From Leptospira jelokensis (GTDB lineage: Bacteria > Spirochaetota > Leptospiria > Leptospirales > Leptospiraceae): a DNA stretch of 64,000 nt. Each line of letters begins with the position of its first letter. The stretch's first letter is position 1. The stretch spans positions 77,401 to 141,400 of the forward strand of contig NZ_RQGH01000008.1 of the NCBI RefSeq assembly GCF_004769635.1. The letters are read 5' to 3'. The position numbers and the translations under genes were made by a program. The notes under the pieces are model-generated. The model was given only the letters and a program-made list of their open reading frames with translations. It was not told the origin of the DNA and searched no databases. Positions 53,509-62,507 of the stretch are shown one piece after another.

Positions 53509-54522
53509 ATGAAATTCATCAACCTTTTAAAAGTATTTGGACTTGGATTTACTTTGATCACCTGTTCCTCTTCCTTGGAAAAACCTAAAAGTTATGCGGA
53601 GATCTCCTATTGGCATAGATACCAACATTTCCTACCAGATGACTTAAGGTTTAGAAAATACAATTTACCAACTGAAGAATATTTTGAGTCGCAAGGATAT
53701 CAGGTTCATTTGGATCGGTATCCGAAAAAAGATGCTAAGTGTAAAATTTTATTAATTCATGGAGGAGGAGGGAACGGTCGTATCCTAGGTACTTTGGCTA
53801 TCGGTTTGGAACATTTAGGATGTGAATGGTTGGCACCTGACCTCCCTGGATTTGGCCTCACGAAAATTCCATCAGACAAAGCTTTTGTTTCTTATCAGGA
53901 TTGGGTTTTAGTATTAAACGATTTGATTCAAAAAGAAAAAAATCCAAATCAAAAAATCATTCTATTTGGACTTAGTATAGGAGGAATGCTTGCCTATCAT
54001 ACAGCTTCCGAAAACGGAGAAGTGGATGGCCTTTTAGCGACCACGTTAGTTGATCCGAGAGAATCAGATGTACGAGATGCAATTTCATCCAATTGGTTTT
54101 TTAGTCGCATTGGAATGCCACTAAATTCTTTTTTTTCCTTTGCCACAAATAGGATGTATTTCCCAATCAAGTGGTTTAGCAAAATGGAATTCATTACAAA
54201 TGATCCGAACTTTTCGAAAGTATTTTCTAATGATCCATATGCAGGCGGTTCTAAGGTTAGTCTTGGTTTTTTAAATACATTCCTCAATTACAAACCTAAA
54301 ATCGAACCAGAAACTTTTCGAGTCTGTCCTGTGTTACTTGCTCATCCAAGTATCGATCCATGGACACCAACTCATTTGAGTAAACGATTTTTTGACAAAA
54401 TTCCAACAACAAAAGAATTTGTCTTACTTGTCGGAGCAGGTCACTTTCCTTACGAGGAGCCTGGTGTCAGTTTGCTGAAAGAATCTGTTACAAAATTCGT
54501 CTCAGATTTAAAAATAAAATAA
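53509..54522 (+). CDS. alpha/beta-hydrolase lipoprotein
   Basis: A signal ending FTLITC gives a lipoprotein. The hydrolase core has LIHGGGGNGRILG (oxyanion), the nucleophile in FGLSIGGMLAYH, LAHPSIDPWTPT with the acid Asp, and VGAGHFPYEEP with the His. The catalytic triad is therefore complete. The substrate is unknown; lipids or esters at the membrane surface are likely. It is divergent from, and probably controlled by, the TetR gene. Confidence 0.83.
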   Translation: MKFINLLKVFGLGFTLITCSSSLEKPKSYAEISYWHRYQHFLPDDLRFRKYNLPTEEYFESQGYQVHLDRYPKKDAKCKILLIHGGGGNGRILGTLAIGLEHLGCEWLAPDLPGFGLTKIPSDKAFVSYQDWVLVLNDLIQKEKNPNQKIILFGLSIGGMLAYHTASENGEVDGLLATTLVDPRESDVRDAISSNWFFSRIGMPLNSFFSFATNRMYFPIKWFSKMEFITNDPNFSKVFSNDPYAGGSKVSLGFLNTFLNYKPKIEPETFRVCPVLLAHPSIDPWTPTHLSKRFFDKIPTTKEFVLLVGAGHFPYEEPGVSLLKESVTKFVSDLKIK

Positions 54523-54583
54523 AGAGATCTGATTTTGTGTATGAAATCTTTTTGTGATTTTAAAATGGATGATAAATTTGAAA

Positions 54584-54949
54584 ATGAATCCCTTGGTATA
54601 TTTGTTTTTTAAATATCTAATTACAGCGGCTCTTGTTGTGCTGGTATCGGAAGTGGCAAAACGGAATGACCGATTGGGAAGTCTTATCGCTTCCCTTCCA
54701 TTGATCACTATCCTAACACTGATTTGGTTAAAATTAGAGAATGCATCAGTCGCAAAAATTTCAAACCATGCGTACTATACGTTTTGGTTTGTTTTGCCAA
54801 CATTGCCGATGTTTTTGTTTTTTCCAAAACTGAATCCACTGATTGGTTTTTGGTTGGCACTTTTTGTCAGTATCATTCTTACATTTGTTTTGTTTTATTT
54901 ATTCCAATTGGTCCTCGGTCGATTGGGGATTCATTTATTTTCATCATGA
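54584..54949 (+). CDS. DUF3147-family membrane protein
   Basis: Four membrane helices in 121 residues. The loop VSEVAKRNDRLGSLIASLPLITILTLIWLK, with its RxDxxG core, is the signature of DUF3147. The ATG at 54584 is used because the frame upstream (to 54554) adds only a few residues before the first helix. The function is unknown. It is followed 42 bp later by a small soluble gene. Confidence 0.8.
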   Translation: MNPLVYLFFKYLITAALVVLVSEVAKRNDRLGSLIASLPLITILTLIWLKLENASVAKISNHAYYTFWFVLPTLPMFLFFPKLNPLIGFWLALFVSIILTFVLFYLFQLVLGRLGIHLFSS

Positions 54950-54991
54950 GGCAATCTGAAAATACTAAGTTTGATTTGGAATCTGTCCCAA

Positions 54992-55471
54992 ATGAGTCTA
55001 AGTCATATGCAAGTTGAATTTTATACAAAATGGGAAAAGGACTCAAATTTAATCACCACAAGGTTATCAGGCGCCATTACAGAAGCAGATGCAATCGAAT
55101 GGGAAAAGGATCTGACCCAAGTGTTACAAGCGCTTCCGGAGGGGACCAAATTCAAAATATTTGTCAACTTTTTTGAATTGAATCCAAGTTCTGTCAGTGC
55201 GCACAAAGCATACCGAAATGTGATGCCACTTCTTTTGAGTGAATATGGTTGGAGGATCGGTTATTTGGATTTATTTGAGGAGGCCAATGGTTTAAAAATT
55301 ACTTCCAATAAAGATATTCAATGTTATGCGGCAGTTCATTGTCATCATGATAGCTACAAAATACAAGAATATGAAAAACGATTCGGAAAAGACAATGAAC
55401 ATTTTTATGATGATCCAATTGTATCAGAAGAATGGATTCGAAATTTTCAAATGTTAGATCCCGTTAGGTGA
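54992..55471 (+). CDS. small STAS/SpoIIAA-like protein
   Basis: A soluble protein of about 159 residues. The N-half WEKDSNLITTRLSGAITEADAIEWEKDLTQVLQ has the beta-beta-alpha start of SpoIIAA-like/STAS domains, and FKIFVNFFELNPSSVSAHKAY follows like the next strand-helix pair. The C-terminal 40 residues are acid- and His-rich (AVHCHHDSY). The start is 54992 or 55007. The family match is tentative and the role unknown. Confidence 0.5.
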   Translation: MSLSHMQVEFYTKWEKDSNLITTRLSGAITEADAIEWEKDLTQVLQALPEGTKFKIFVNFFELNPSSVSAHKAYRNVMPLLLSEYGWRIGYLDLFEEANGLKITSNKDIQCYAAVHCHHDSYKIQEYEKRFGKDNEHFYDDPIVSEEWIRNFQMLDPVR

Positions 55472-55592
55472 AACATACTTCGGAATTTCTTATTTAAAAC
55501 TTTGAAAAATTGCTAGAATATTCATGATGATCCGTCTACAATAATTTGAATTTTGAAATATTAGGAATCCAAGAAACGAGATAGGAACCATC

Positions 55593-55991
55593 ATGAAACT
55601 AAATTTAAAAATGCCAAATGATCTAAAGTTTGCTTATCAAAATGAACTAAAAAAATACAAAGAAGCTTTAGCACATAAGAACGATTCGTTGGCATGGCTT
55701 CATTTGGAGCGAGCCCATATCATTGGACAATACCATCCAGTTTCACATACGGGTGTCCATTTCAGGATGTTTGTTTTTGGAATCAGAAAGTTCGATTTCA
55801 ATGAAATTTTAGGACAATTTGTGCGAATGAGTTTTGGTTGGATTGGGAGTCTATTCAATCGGATCCCAATGGGAAATACTGGCAGTGCAACTGTACCTAT
55901 TTTTGCTCCCATGCCGATTCCAGAAGATCTAAAATCTTTACTTTGGAATGCAGATACTGAAGCAAAAGGATTGTCTGGCTTTAAACAGTAA
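55593..55991 (+). CDS. DUF3703-family protein
   Basis: The 132-residue protein has the DUF3703 pattern: an N-terminal helix pair with LAWLHLERAHIIGQYHPVSHTGVHFRMF, then GNTGSATVPIFAPMPIPEDL. Three His residues in the first block (ERAHIIGQYHPVSHTGVH) could bind metal. Family members are often near heavy-metal genes, but none is next to this one. The function is unknown. Confidence 0.75.
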   Translation: MKLNLKMPNDLKFAYQNELKKYKEALAHKNDSLAWLHLERAHIIGQYHPVSHTGVHFRMFVFGIRKFDFNEILGQFVRMSFGWIGSLFNRIPMGNTGSATVPIFAPMPIPEDLKSLLWNADTEAKGLSGFKQ

Positions 55992-56071
55992 ACGGTTCGA
56001 CGTTTACGTCAATCATACTGATGACAAATAAATTCGCCTCACATGCGCTAGGTATGTTTTTGATACTTATC

Positions 56072-56668
56072 TTATTTTTCGGCTACCAAAAGAAATAGAG
56101 ATGCGTCCTCATTCATAAATACTTTTTTTTCTTCCAAAATAGTAGATGAAGAAACGTTGCGAAATCCAATTTTCAGGAATAATTCCCTTAAAGTTTTTTG
56201 ATCAAAACCATTATGCACTTTTGGATGGGAAACTTTCTCGTTTTTGTCAAAGTCCACGAGAAACAGTTTTCCACCCGGTCTTATCAAACGATAAAGGAAT
56301 TGGATGGCCGATTCTGTTTCGGGAATGTGTAAGAGTACAAGTGACAATAGGATCTCATCTACTGGCAAAACATTGGAACCAGCCAAATCACCCACTGCCA
56401 TTGTTTTTGTATTTTCTATCCCATTTGCTTTGATTTTGGACTGTAACACTTCTAACATGACAGCTGAGTCATCGACAAAGACCACTTCCTTGTACTGTGC
56501 TGTGAGAGGGATTCCGAGTAGGCCTGTCCCACATCCAAAATCGAGTAGGGTTTTCTTTGTTCCAAGTGAGAGAGTTGGATTTAATTTTTCTAAAATGCGT
56601 CTGGCAAGTTGGATTCTCTCTTCTGTATCATATTGATTTGCAATTTGATTGAAAACGTTTGGTTCCAT
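56072..56668 (-). CDS. class I SAM-dependent methyltransferase
   Basis: A 198-residue Rossmann methyltransferase. Motif I is LLDFGCGTGLLGIPL, the acid after strand 2 is in VVFVDDSAVMLEVL, and LLSLVLLHIPE marks strand 4. LIRPGGKLFLVDFDKN follows as the strand 5 block. The overall type resembles UbiE/YcgJ-like small-molecule methyltransferases. The substrate is unknown. It diverges from the fumarase gene with 98 bp between. Confidence 0.85.
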   Translation of the reverse strand: MEPNVFNQIANQYDTEERIQLARRILEKLNPTLSLGTKKTLLDFGCGTGLLGIPLTAQYKEVVFVDDSAVMLEVLQSKIKANGIENTKTMAVGDLAGSNVLPVDEILLSLVLLHIPETESAIQFLYRLIRPGGKLFLVDFDKNEKVSHPKVHNGFDQKTLRELFLKIGFRNVSSSTILEEKKVFMNEDASLFLLVAEK

Positions 56669-56766
56669 TTGGAATCAGCAAAACACAATCCCGTCCCATT
56701 GTCGTGAAAAATTCATTTACGAAAGAAGGATTCCCAAGAGATTAGAAGTACACATTAGAGGTTTCT

Positions 56767-58380
56767 ATGCCAGAATTCTTTTACGCCGATCCCTTCCCAC
56801 TCACACAAGACACTACCGAATACAAACTTTTGACAAAAGATTATGTCAGCACAGTCCCCTTTGGCGATAAAGAAATATTGAAAGTGGAACCAGAAGGCCT
56901 CACCTTCCTTGCAGAAAAAGCGATGGAGGATGTTTCCTTTTACCTACGAACGGCTCACTTGGAAAAGGTACGAAAAATTTTAGACGATCCTGAATCAACA
57001 CCAAATGATCGTTTTGTGGCAATGGCATTACTAAAAAATGCAGTGATCGCTGCTGACAAACAATTGCCATCCTGCCAAGACACAGGAACAGGCATTGTCA
57101 TGGCAAAAAAAGGTGAGTATGTCATTACAGGTGGAGATGACGCCGAAGCACTTTCCAAAGGAATTTATAATACCTATGTGAACCGAAATTTACGTTATTC
57201 ACAAGTGGTTCCGTTAACAATGTATGAAGAGGTAAACTCTGGTTCTAACTTACCTGCTCAAATTGATATTTATGCAACACCAGGTGACAAATATAGTTTC
57301 CTCTTTTTGGCAAAAGGTGGTGGGTCGGCGAACAAAACATATCTTTTCCAAGAAACCAAAGCACTGCTCAACCCAACCTCTCTTGAAAAATTTATCGCAG
57401 ACAAAGTCTCCAATTTGGGAACAGCTGCATGTCCTCCGTATCATATCGCTGTTGTGATTGGAGGAACTTCCGCTGAAGCCAACCTAAAGACCGTAAAACT
57501 TGCGTCAGCTGGTTATTTAGACCATTTACCAACAAAGGGAGATAAATTTGGCTCTGCATTTAGAGACATTGAATTGGAAGAAAAGATGCTTGCAGCAGCT
57601 CAAAAATCGGGTATTGGTGCACAGTTTGGTGGAAAGTATTTAGCACATGATTTTAAAGTGATTCGCCTTCCGCGCCATGGAGCTTCCTGTCCCGTTGGTC
57701 TAGGTGTGAGTTGCAGTGCCGATCGTAACATCAAAGCAAAGATTACAAAAGATGGAATCTTTTTAGAAAAACTCGAATACGATCCAGCCAAATTTTTGCC
57801 AACCATTGATGAAGTGGATTCCAATACGGAATCGGTACACATTGATCTTAACCAACCAATGCCAGAGATCTTAAAAGTTCTGACCAAATACCCTGTGAAG
57901 ACTCGAGTGATGCTTAGCGGGCGTTTGGTGGTTGCCCGTGATATTGCCCATGCCAAACTCAAAGAAAAATTGGACAAAGGGGAACCACTCCCTGAGTATT
58001 TTAAAAACCACCCAGTGTATTATGCGGGCCCTGCAAAAACACCGGAAGGTATGCCATCTGGTTCTTTTGGTCCAACCACAGCTGGTCGTATGGATAGTTA
58101 TGTGCCTGTTTTCCAAGAAAAAGGTTTTTCCATGATCACACTTGCAAAAGGCAATCGTTCTAAAGTAGTGACCGACAGTTGCAAAAAAAATGGTGGGTTT
58201 TATCTTGGATCCATTGGGGGACCTGCGGCATTACTTGCAAAGGAGAACATCAAAAAGGTGGAAGTATTGGATTTTCCTGAACTCGGAATGGAGGCGGTGT
58301 GGTCCATCGATGTGGAAAATTTCCCTGCCTTTATCGTAGTTGATGATAAAGGGAATGACTTTTTCCAAATGTTGAATTAA
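56767..58380 (+). CDS. fum: fumarate hydratase class I (4Fe-4S)
   Basis: The TCA-cycle enzyme that hydrates fumarate to malate, in the iron-sulfur class. Cluster Cys residues are Cys103 (PSCQDTGTG), Cys222 ([10 protein letters not shown]) and Cys316 (GVSCSADRN). The 537-residue single chain holds both the alpha and beta parts, as in FumA/FumB. The beta part shows [15 protein letters not shown] and [12 protein letters not shown]. All three Cys are present. It stands alone and is followed by a strong hairpin. Confidence 0.93.
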   Translation: MPEFFYADPFPLTQDTTEYKLLTKDYVSTVPFGDKEILKVEPEGLTFLAEKAMEDVSFYLRTAHLEKVRKILDDPESTPNDRFVAMALLKNAVIAADKQLPSCQDTGTGIVMAKKGEYVITGGDDAEALSKGIYNTYVNRNLRYSQVVPLTMYEEVNSGSNLPAQIDIYATPGDKYSFLFLAKGGGSANKTYLFQETKALLNPTSLEKFIADKVSNLGTAACPPYHIAVVIGGTSAEANLKTVKLASAGYLDHLPTKGDKFGSAFRDIELEEKMLAAAQKSGIGAQFGGKYLAHDFKVIRLPRHGASCPVGLGVSCSADRNIKAKITKDGIFLEKLEYDPAKFLPTIDEVDSNTESVHIDLNQPMPEILKVLTKYPVKTRVMLSGRLVVARDIAHAKLKEKLDKGEPLPEYFKNHPVYYAGPAKTPEGMPSGSFGPTTAGRMDSYVPVFQEKGFSMITLAKGNRSKVVTDSCKKNGGFYLGSIGGPAALLAKENIKKVEVLDFPELGMEAVWSIDVENFPAFIVVDDKGNDFFQMLN

Positions 58381-58402
58381 AAATCGCTCCAAACAATTGA
58401 TA

Positions 58403-58438
58403 GGTGTAACGATCGAATCAAAACTCAATCGTTACACC
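58403..58438. terminator. 11-bp hairpin downstream of fumarase
   Basis: GGTGTAACGAT (58403-58413) pairs perfectly with ATCGTTACACC (58428-58438) around a 14-base loop, 22 bases after the fumarase stop. It lacks a T-run, so it may stabilise the 3' end rather than terminate by itself. Confidence 0.5.
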
Positions 58439-58567
58439 AGGATTTAAAAATATTAGATTGCATTGGTAAATCAAATCCTGAGATGAAAGTATCATATTGA
58501 TTGATTTGAAACATTTTTTCCAATCAGATACTGAATCAATTTCTTGAAACTACGAGGTTCTTGTAAG

Positions 58568-59527
58568 ATGGAAATTTGCAAAGAAAGAATATGTTTTCTA
58601 AAAATAGGTATCATCTTATTTTCCCTTTCCCTCTTCAATCGAACCGTTTTATCCGAATCGGTAGATATGGGATCTGTTCGATGCCCTAAAAATTACAAGT
58701 GTTTGCAGACATTTTATTCCCCAGGTTCGTTTTTAAGTGTCCGTAAATTAGATTTATCTTTTCTCGGAACTCCTCACCCAGAGGCATTTGATCCAATTAC
58801 ATTGCTCGCTGATCGGAACGGGAAGCTAAAAGAAGTTAAAATCGCTGAAAATGTTTATTATTACCAAGCGCTATGGAAAGGTAATGAAATTTTAGTCAGT
58901 AGATTTGATTTAGATATTGGTAAGAGTCTTCGCACTTTGAATGTGGGAACAGTATTGCTTTTGAACGATCCAAATCCAAATGCTAAAGTTTTAACGACAA
59001 TCCCGATGAATATTGTTTTGGATGTTGAAGAAAATACAAATCCACTAATGAAAAGATTAGGATATGTTAAAGTGACTTATCATGATAAGGTTGGTTGGGT
59101 AAGGCGAGATTTACTGAGTGATGATGAATTTGACATTCAATTTTACCAAATGAACTTAATTAATCTTGTGAAAGCACATACATTCACTGCGAAAGAAGAT
59201 AATTTTAAAACAGAATTAACGATCACAGGGGAAGGATTTATTGTTTCTACTTGTAAGGTTGGGGAACTAGATTGTTCAGCAACATACCGAATGGGTGAGT
59301 CTAGTTTTGGAATGCCAGAAGAAGCAGTTTACTTTGATCTCACAGTAAGTGATGGAAAGCAGTATTTTTGTGAAATGAGAAGAGTCGACTTCGTTGGAGA
59401 ATTGCAGCGAGTGATTGATGGATACATCACAGAGGATGAATTGGATCCTTTTATCAATTGTAGTCTCAGTGAGAGTGAAACAATAGAAGAGGAAACTGCA
59501 GAAGAATCTTCGGATGAAAAGGAATGA
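58568..59527 (+). CDS. secreted protein with SH3-like segment
   Basis: The function is not recognised. A signal peptide (GIILFSLSLFNRTVLS) leads to VRCPKNYKCLQ, a short Cys pair. The middle (LRTLNVGTVLLLNDPNP...GYVKVTYHDKVGWVRRDLL) has the GTxL...G-x-V-x-V...GWV pattern of bacterial SH3-like domains. A Cys-rich 90-residue end and a Glu-rich tail (EEETAEESSDEKE) follow. The start could be TTG 58544. It ends in an ATGA-type overlap with the next gene, so the two are co-translated. Confidence 0.6.
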   Translation: MEICKERICFLKIGIILFSLSLFNRTVLSESVDMGSVRCPKNYKCLQTFYSPGSFLSVRKLDLSFLGTPHPEAFDPITLLADRNGKLKEVKIAENVYYYQALWKGNEILVSRFDLDIGKSLRTLNVGTVLLLNDPNPNAKVLTTIPMNIVLDVEENTNPLMKRLGYVKVTYHDKVGWVRRDLLSDDEFDIQFYQMNLINLVKAHTFTAKEDNFKTELTITGEGFIVSTCKVGELDCSATYRMGESSFGMPEEAVYFDLTVSDGKQYFCEMRRVDFVGELQRVIDGYITEDELDPFINCSLSESETIEEETAEESSDEKE

Positions 59528-60702
59528 GTTTGCTCTCGTTGGACAATATGGGATTAAGTAATTTCGGAATCGATCATATAAAAATTCAATCATCCAAAAA
59601 AATAATGTTGATGATAGCATTACTCTTTCTAATTACAAATTGCTGTTTGGTTCCAAAACACAAAGTTAGTGCACGTTTTTCCGAATATCAAATTGAAACT
59701 ACGGTTGATTCAGAGTTAGCAAAATATTATTTAGAATCATTTAATCAAAGTAAAATTAATCATCCAGAATTTGACAAAGTCATAAGAGGTATATCTGCTG
59801 AATTCAATGATCAAAAACCGAATCGAGATATTTTAAAACAAATTTCTGATAAAACTTCTATTGACTTTGCTGCATTGTATTTCGCAAGACAAATGTTAAA
59901 TGATAAATCAAATTTAATCTTACAGAAGCAGTTTCTATTGAATTTAGAGTATGTCAAAAATCAGAAAATACAATACAACGATTCAAAATTACTCATTTTG
60001 TTAGTTCCTGGATTCGATTATGTAGAAAATGGTAAAGTGACTGGTGCAGATTTTGCGAAACCCAAAGAATTGCTTTCGCAAACAGGGATTCAAGTTCAGC
60101 TAGTGGGAATTGATCCAATTGGGAGTGTTGAAGAAAATGCTGCATTTATCTCAAAGACAATCTCTTCGTTCCCGAATAGAAATATATTAATTGCAGGAGC
60201 GAGTTCGGCTGGCCCGGCCATCCATTTGGCATTGGGTGAATCATTAACATTGGATCAAACAAAACAAGTAAAAGCATGGCTTAACTTAGGAGGAGTTTTG
60301 CAAGGAGTTCCAGTTTTAGATCAGTTTTCGATAGGGATCAAAGGATTTTTATTCAAAACGATTGTTTGGTTTAAGGATTGGCGAATCAAAAGTTTTCAAA
60401 GTATGCAAACTGCAGTCAGCAGAGAGAGGTTTAACAGAATCAAATTGCCTGGGCACATCTATACGTTAAATTACATTGGTATGTCTCTCTCTGGTGATAT
60501 TTCCAGATTTGCATATGATAAATATTGTTTGATGCGAGAAGATGGACCAAATGATGGATTATCACTGCTACCAGATTTAGTTGCGCCAAATAGTCATACG
60601 ATACTCGCTCCAAAATCAGACCATTTTTTTGCAGAAGATCCGGAAATTGATATCAAAACTTTAGCATTATTAAAAACAATTTTAGATCACTTAGGTTATT
60701 AA
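59524..60702 (+). CDS. lipoprotein with alpha/beta-hydrolase-like fold
   Basis: A signal (IMLMIALLFLITNCC) points to a lipoprotein. The second half looks like an alpha/beta hydrolase: LLILLVPGFDYVENG, a possible elbow in IAGASSAGPAIHLALGE, and HFFAEDPE near the end for His. The elbow GASSAG differs from the usual GxSxG by one position, so activity is uncertain. The first 120 residues are helical and unplaced. It overlaps the previous secreted-protein gene, which suggests the pair acts together. Confidence 0.62.
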   Translation: MSLLSLDNMGLSNFGIDHIKIQSSKKIMLMIALLFLITNCCLVPKHKVSARFSEYQIETTVDSELAKYYLESFNQSKINHPEFDKVIRGISAEFNDQKPNRDILKQISDKTSIDFAALYFARQMLNDKSNLILQKQFLLNLEYVKNQKIQYNDSKLLILLVPGFDYVENGKVTGADFAKPKELLSQTGIQVQLVGIDPIGSVEENAAFISKTISSFPNRNILIAGASSAGPAIHLALGESLTLDQTKQVKAWLNLGGVLQGVPVLDQFSIGIKGFLFKTIVWFKDWRIKSFQSMQTAVSRERFNRIKLPGHIYTLNYIGMSLSGDISRFAYDKYCLMREDGPNDGLSLLPDLVAPNSHTILAPKSDHFFAEDPEIDIKTLALLKTILDHLGY

Positions 60703-60879
60703 ATAATAGTTTAAATTGAAAGAAATCGCATAATACAATTTATGCGAATAATTGAAATTCATTTTAATTTTAGCATCAGTTCATTAGATTTAGGCCTATT
60801 CTCAAAATACTTTTCAATTCGTTAGTTGAAACTTTCTGTGAGGTTTGAATCGATTCTTACACAATTGGATTCGAATTCT

Positions 60880-61902
60880 TCAATGATCTAAATAGGTAGA
60901 ACCAAATTCTTCCCTCCAATACGCAACACCTGCATATCCTCCTTGGATACATTTTTGTTCCCATGTTCTTAAAAAATTTAAGGTAGGTAAATAGTGAACC
61001 TCACCCAAATGATTGAATTTGACGTAGTCGGTTTTTGCATTTTGAAATTCAGGTAAGTGCATCCAATGTTGAATGGGAACTACCTTGCCAAATTTTCCCG
61101 ATTTTAATTTTGCATAACCATACAATGGTAGGCCTAGATAGATTTTCTTTCGTATGGCTTCAATTGAAAACGGATGGGAAGGGTTTAGTTTCTCATCTTT
61201 GGCTTTTGGTTTTTGTTGATCTGGAATCGATTGGGTATGGATCGTTTTGTTTGGTTCAAATTGCATTAATTGCGTTTCGATCGATTTTAAATTTGTATGG
61301 ATCCAATTGGAAGAAGAAACTGGCCCTTCTGCCGTTCTTGGACTATGTTCATCGTAGAACATAATAATCCAATTATCTGAACAAACAAATAATTTTTGTA
61401 AGTCGTAATAACCATTTTGGTCAGGGTGATCCGGAGGGAAAATAGCGATTGAAAACATCCAAAGCGAATTAAAATTTTTTATCTCGGTGAATAGTGAACA
61501 AATAAATTTAGAATATTCTTTTTTTGTTTGGATCGGACTCATTTCCGCATCGAGGATCAATCCAGATAGATTTTTATAATTTGAAGATAAGTTTTCTAAA
61601 GAATTTCGGAATTGATGTAAAAATGATTCAGTATTTGTTTCTTTCCAAACTCTGAACTCGGGTGTAACCATCAGATAATAAGAGTGAGTTGGAAATGAAG
61701 TTGGTTTCCAATAAATTTGTCCATTTTTTTTGAGCATTGCTTTAACGAAAATGGTTTTGTAATTGTATCGATTTGATTTCCGGATGTGGTTTGTAAAAAC
61801 AAGTTTTTTATCTAAAGATAAGGTATTATCTAAAATTGATTCACATAAAATGTTGTCGAAATGTAAAAGTAATAGGATCAATACTGCAAAAACATGTTTC
61901 AT
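60880..61902 (-). CDS. secreted GH18-like protein
   Basis: A signal peptide (LILLLLHFDNILC) is followed by a TIM-barrel pattern of glycoside hydrolase family 18: LSGLILDAEM at the catalytic strand, WIIMFYDEHSP, IYLGLPLYGYAKL, and GGYAGVAYWREEFG. The usual DxxDxDxE is reduced to a late D-x-E (LDAE), so the general acid Glu remains but the first two Asp are absent. It may be a weak or altered glycosidase, or a sugar-binding relative. The surrounding intergenic DNA shows no other gene. Confidence 0.65.
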   Translation of the reverse strand: MKHVFAVLILLLLHFDNILCESILDNTLSLDKKLVFTNHIRKSNRYNYKTIFVKAMLKKNGQIYWKPTSFPTHSYYLMVTPEFRVWKETNTESFLHQFRNSLENLSSNYKNLSGLILDAEMSPIQTKKEYSKFICSLFTEIKNFNSLWMFSIAIFPPDHPDQNGYYDLQKLFVCSDNWIIMFYDEHSPRTAEGPVSSSNWIHTNLKSIETQLMQFEPNKTIHTQSIPDQQKPKAKDEKLNPSHPFSIEAIRKKIYLGLPLYGYAKLKSGKFGKVVPIQHWMHLPEFQNAKTDYVKFNHLGEVHYLPTLNFLRTWEQKCIQGGYAGVAYWREEFGSTYLDH

Positions 61903-61946
61903 TACTTTGAACTTACTTATTTCCCTTAAAAAGATGATAGGAAATT

Positions 61947-62474
61947 TTAATTCGGAAGTTTTTCCATAATCTGATTTAAATAATGAACCAATTCTCGGAT
62001 TTCTTTTTCTTCAAAAACGGAAGAAAATAAATGAATCGCCGGTTTAAAAATTACGTCCGAATCGAAAGTCACTTCTTTTTCTGCTCGTTCTGTAAGTTTG
62101 ATACGAGTTGCCCTTCTGTCAGTCTCATCCGATTGTCTTTCTACAAATCCATCTTTTTCCAATCCATCGACGAGAAGTGTAATATTGGTCGGGCTAACAG
62201 TCAATAAGCGACCCAATTCACTCATCTTGAGAGGGCCTTCTTTCCTTAAGATACATAACAAATTATGCCTAGCGGAAGATACACCACTTTCACGGACCAT
62301 TTTATCTATCCATTTCGTGTATTTGGGGCCAAACTCTCCGAATGTTTTCAATAAAAGTAGAACACTATCCTCTTTTGCTTTTCTTTTCATATGAGTCCTC
62401 AAATCAAACGGTGCATTTTCATAAAAAACAGAATTCCTCATCTCGCCAACTAGAAATGTACTTGCTTTTTTCAT
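61947..62474 (-). CDS. MarR-family regulator
   Basis: The winged helix is LGRLLTVSPTNITLLVDGLEKDGFVERQSDETDRRATRIKLT, with the DxxDRR wing typical of MarR. Flanking helices for dimerisation are present. ATG 62474 is used; later Met residues would trim an unusual 28-residue N-tail. The start lies 33 bp from the divergent SDR start, and a good palindrome fills the gap, fitting control of both genes. Confidence 0.87.
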   Translation of the reverse strand: MKKASTFLVGEMRNSVFYENAPFDLRTHMKRKAKEDSVLLLLKTFGEFGPKYTKWIDKMVRESGVSSARHNLLCILRKEGPLKMSELGRLLTVSPTNITLLVDGLEKDGFVERQSDETDRRATRIKLTERAEKEVTFDSDVIFKPAIHLFSSVFEEKEIRELVHYLNQIMEKLPN

Positions 62475-62477
62475 ATA

Positions 62478-62498
62478 CTAAATATATTGAATATATAG
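62478..62498. promoter_or_regulatory. candidate MarR operator
   Basis: A 21-bp dyad of the form CTAnATAT-N5-ATATnTAG fills most of the 33-bp gap between the divergent marR and SDR starts. MarR operators are usually A+T-rich dyads of about this length. Neither gene has a Shine-Dalgarno site in the gap, so leaderless transcripts are likely. Confidence 0.55.
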
Positions 62499-62507
62499 GT
62501 ATTTAAT

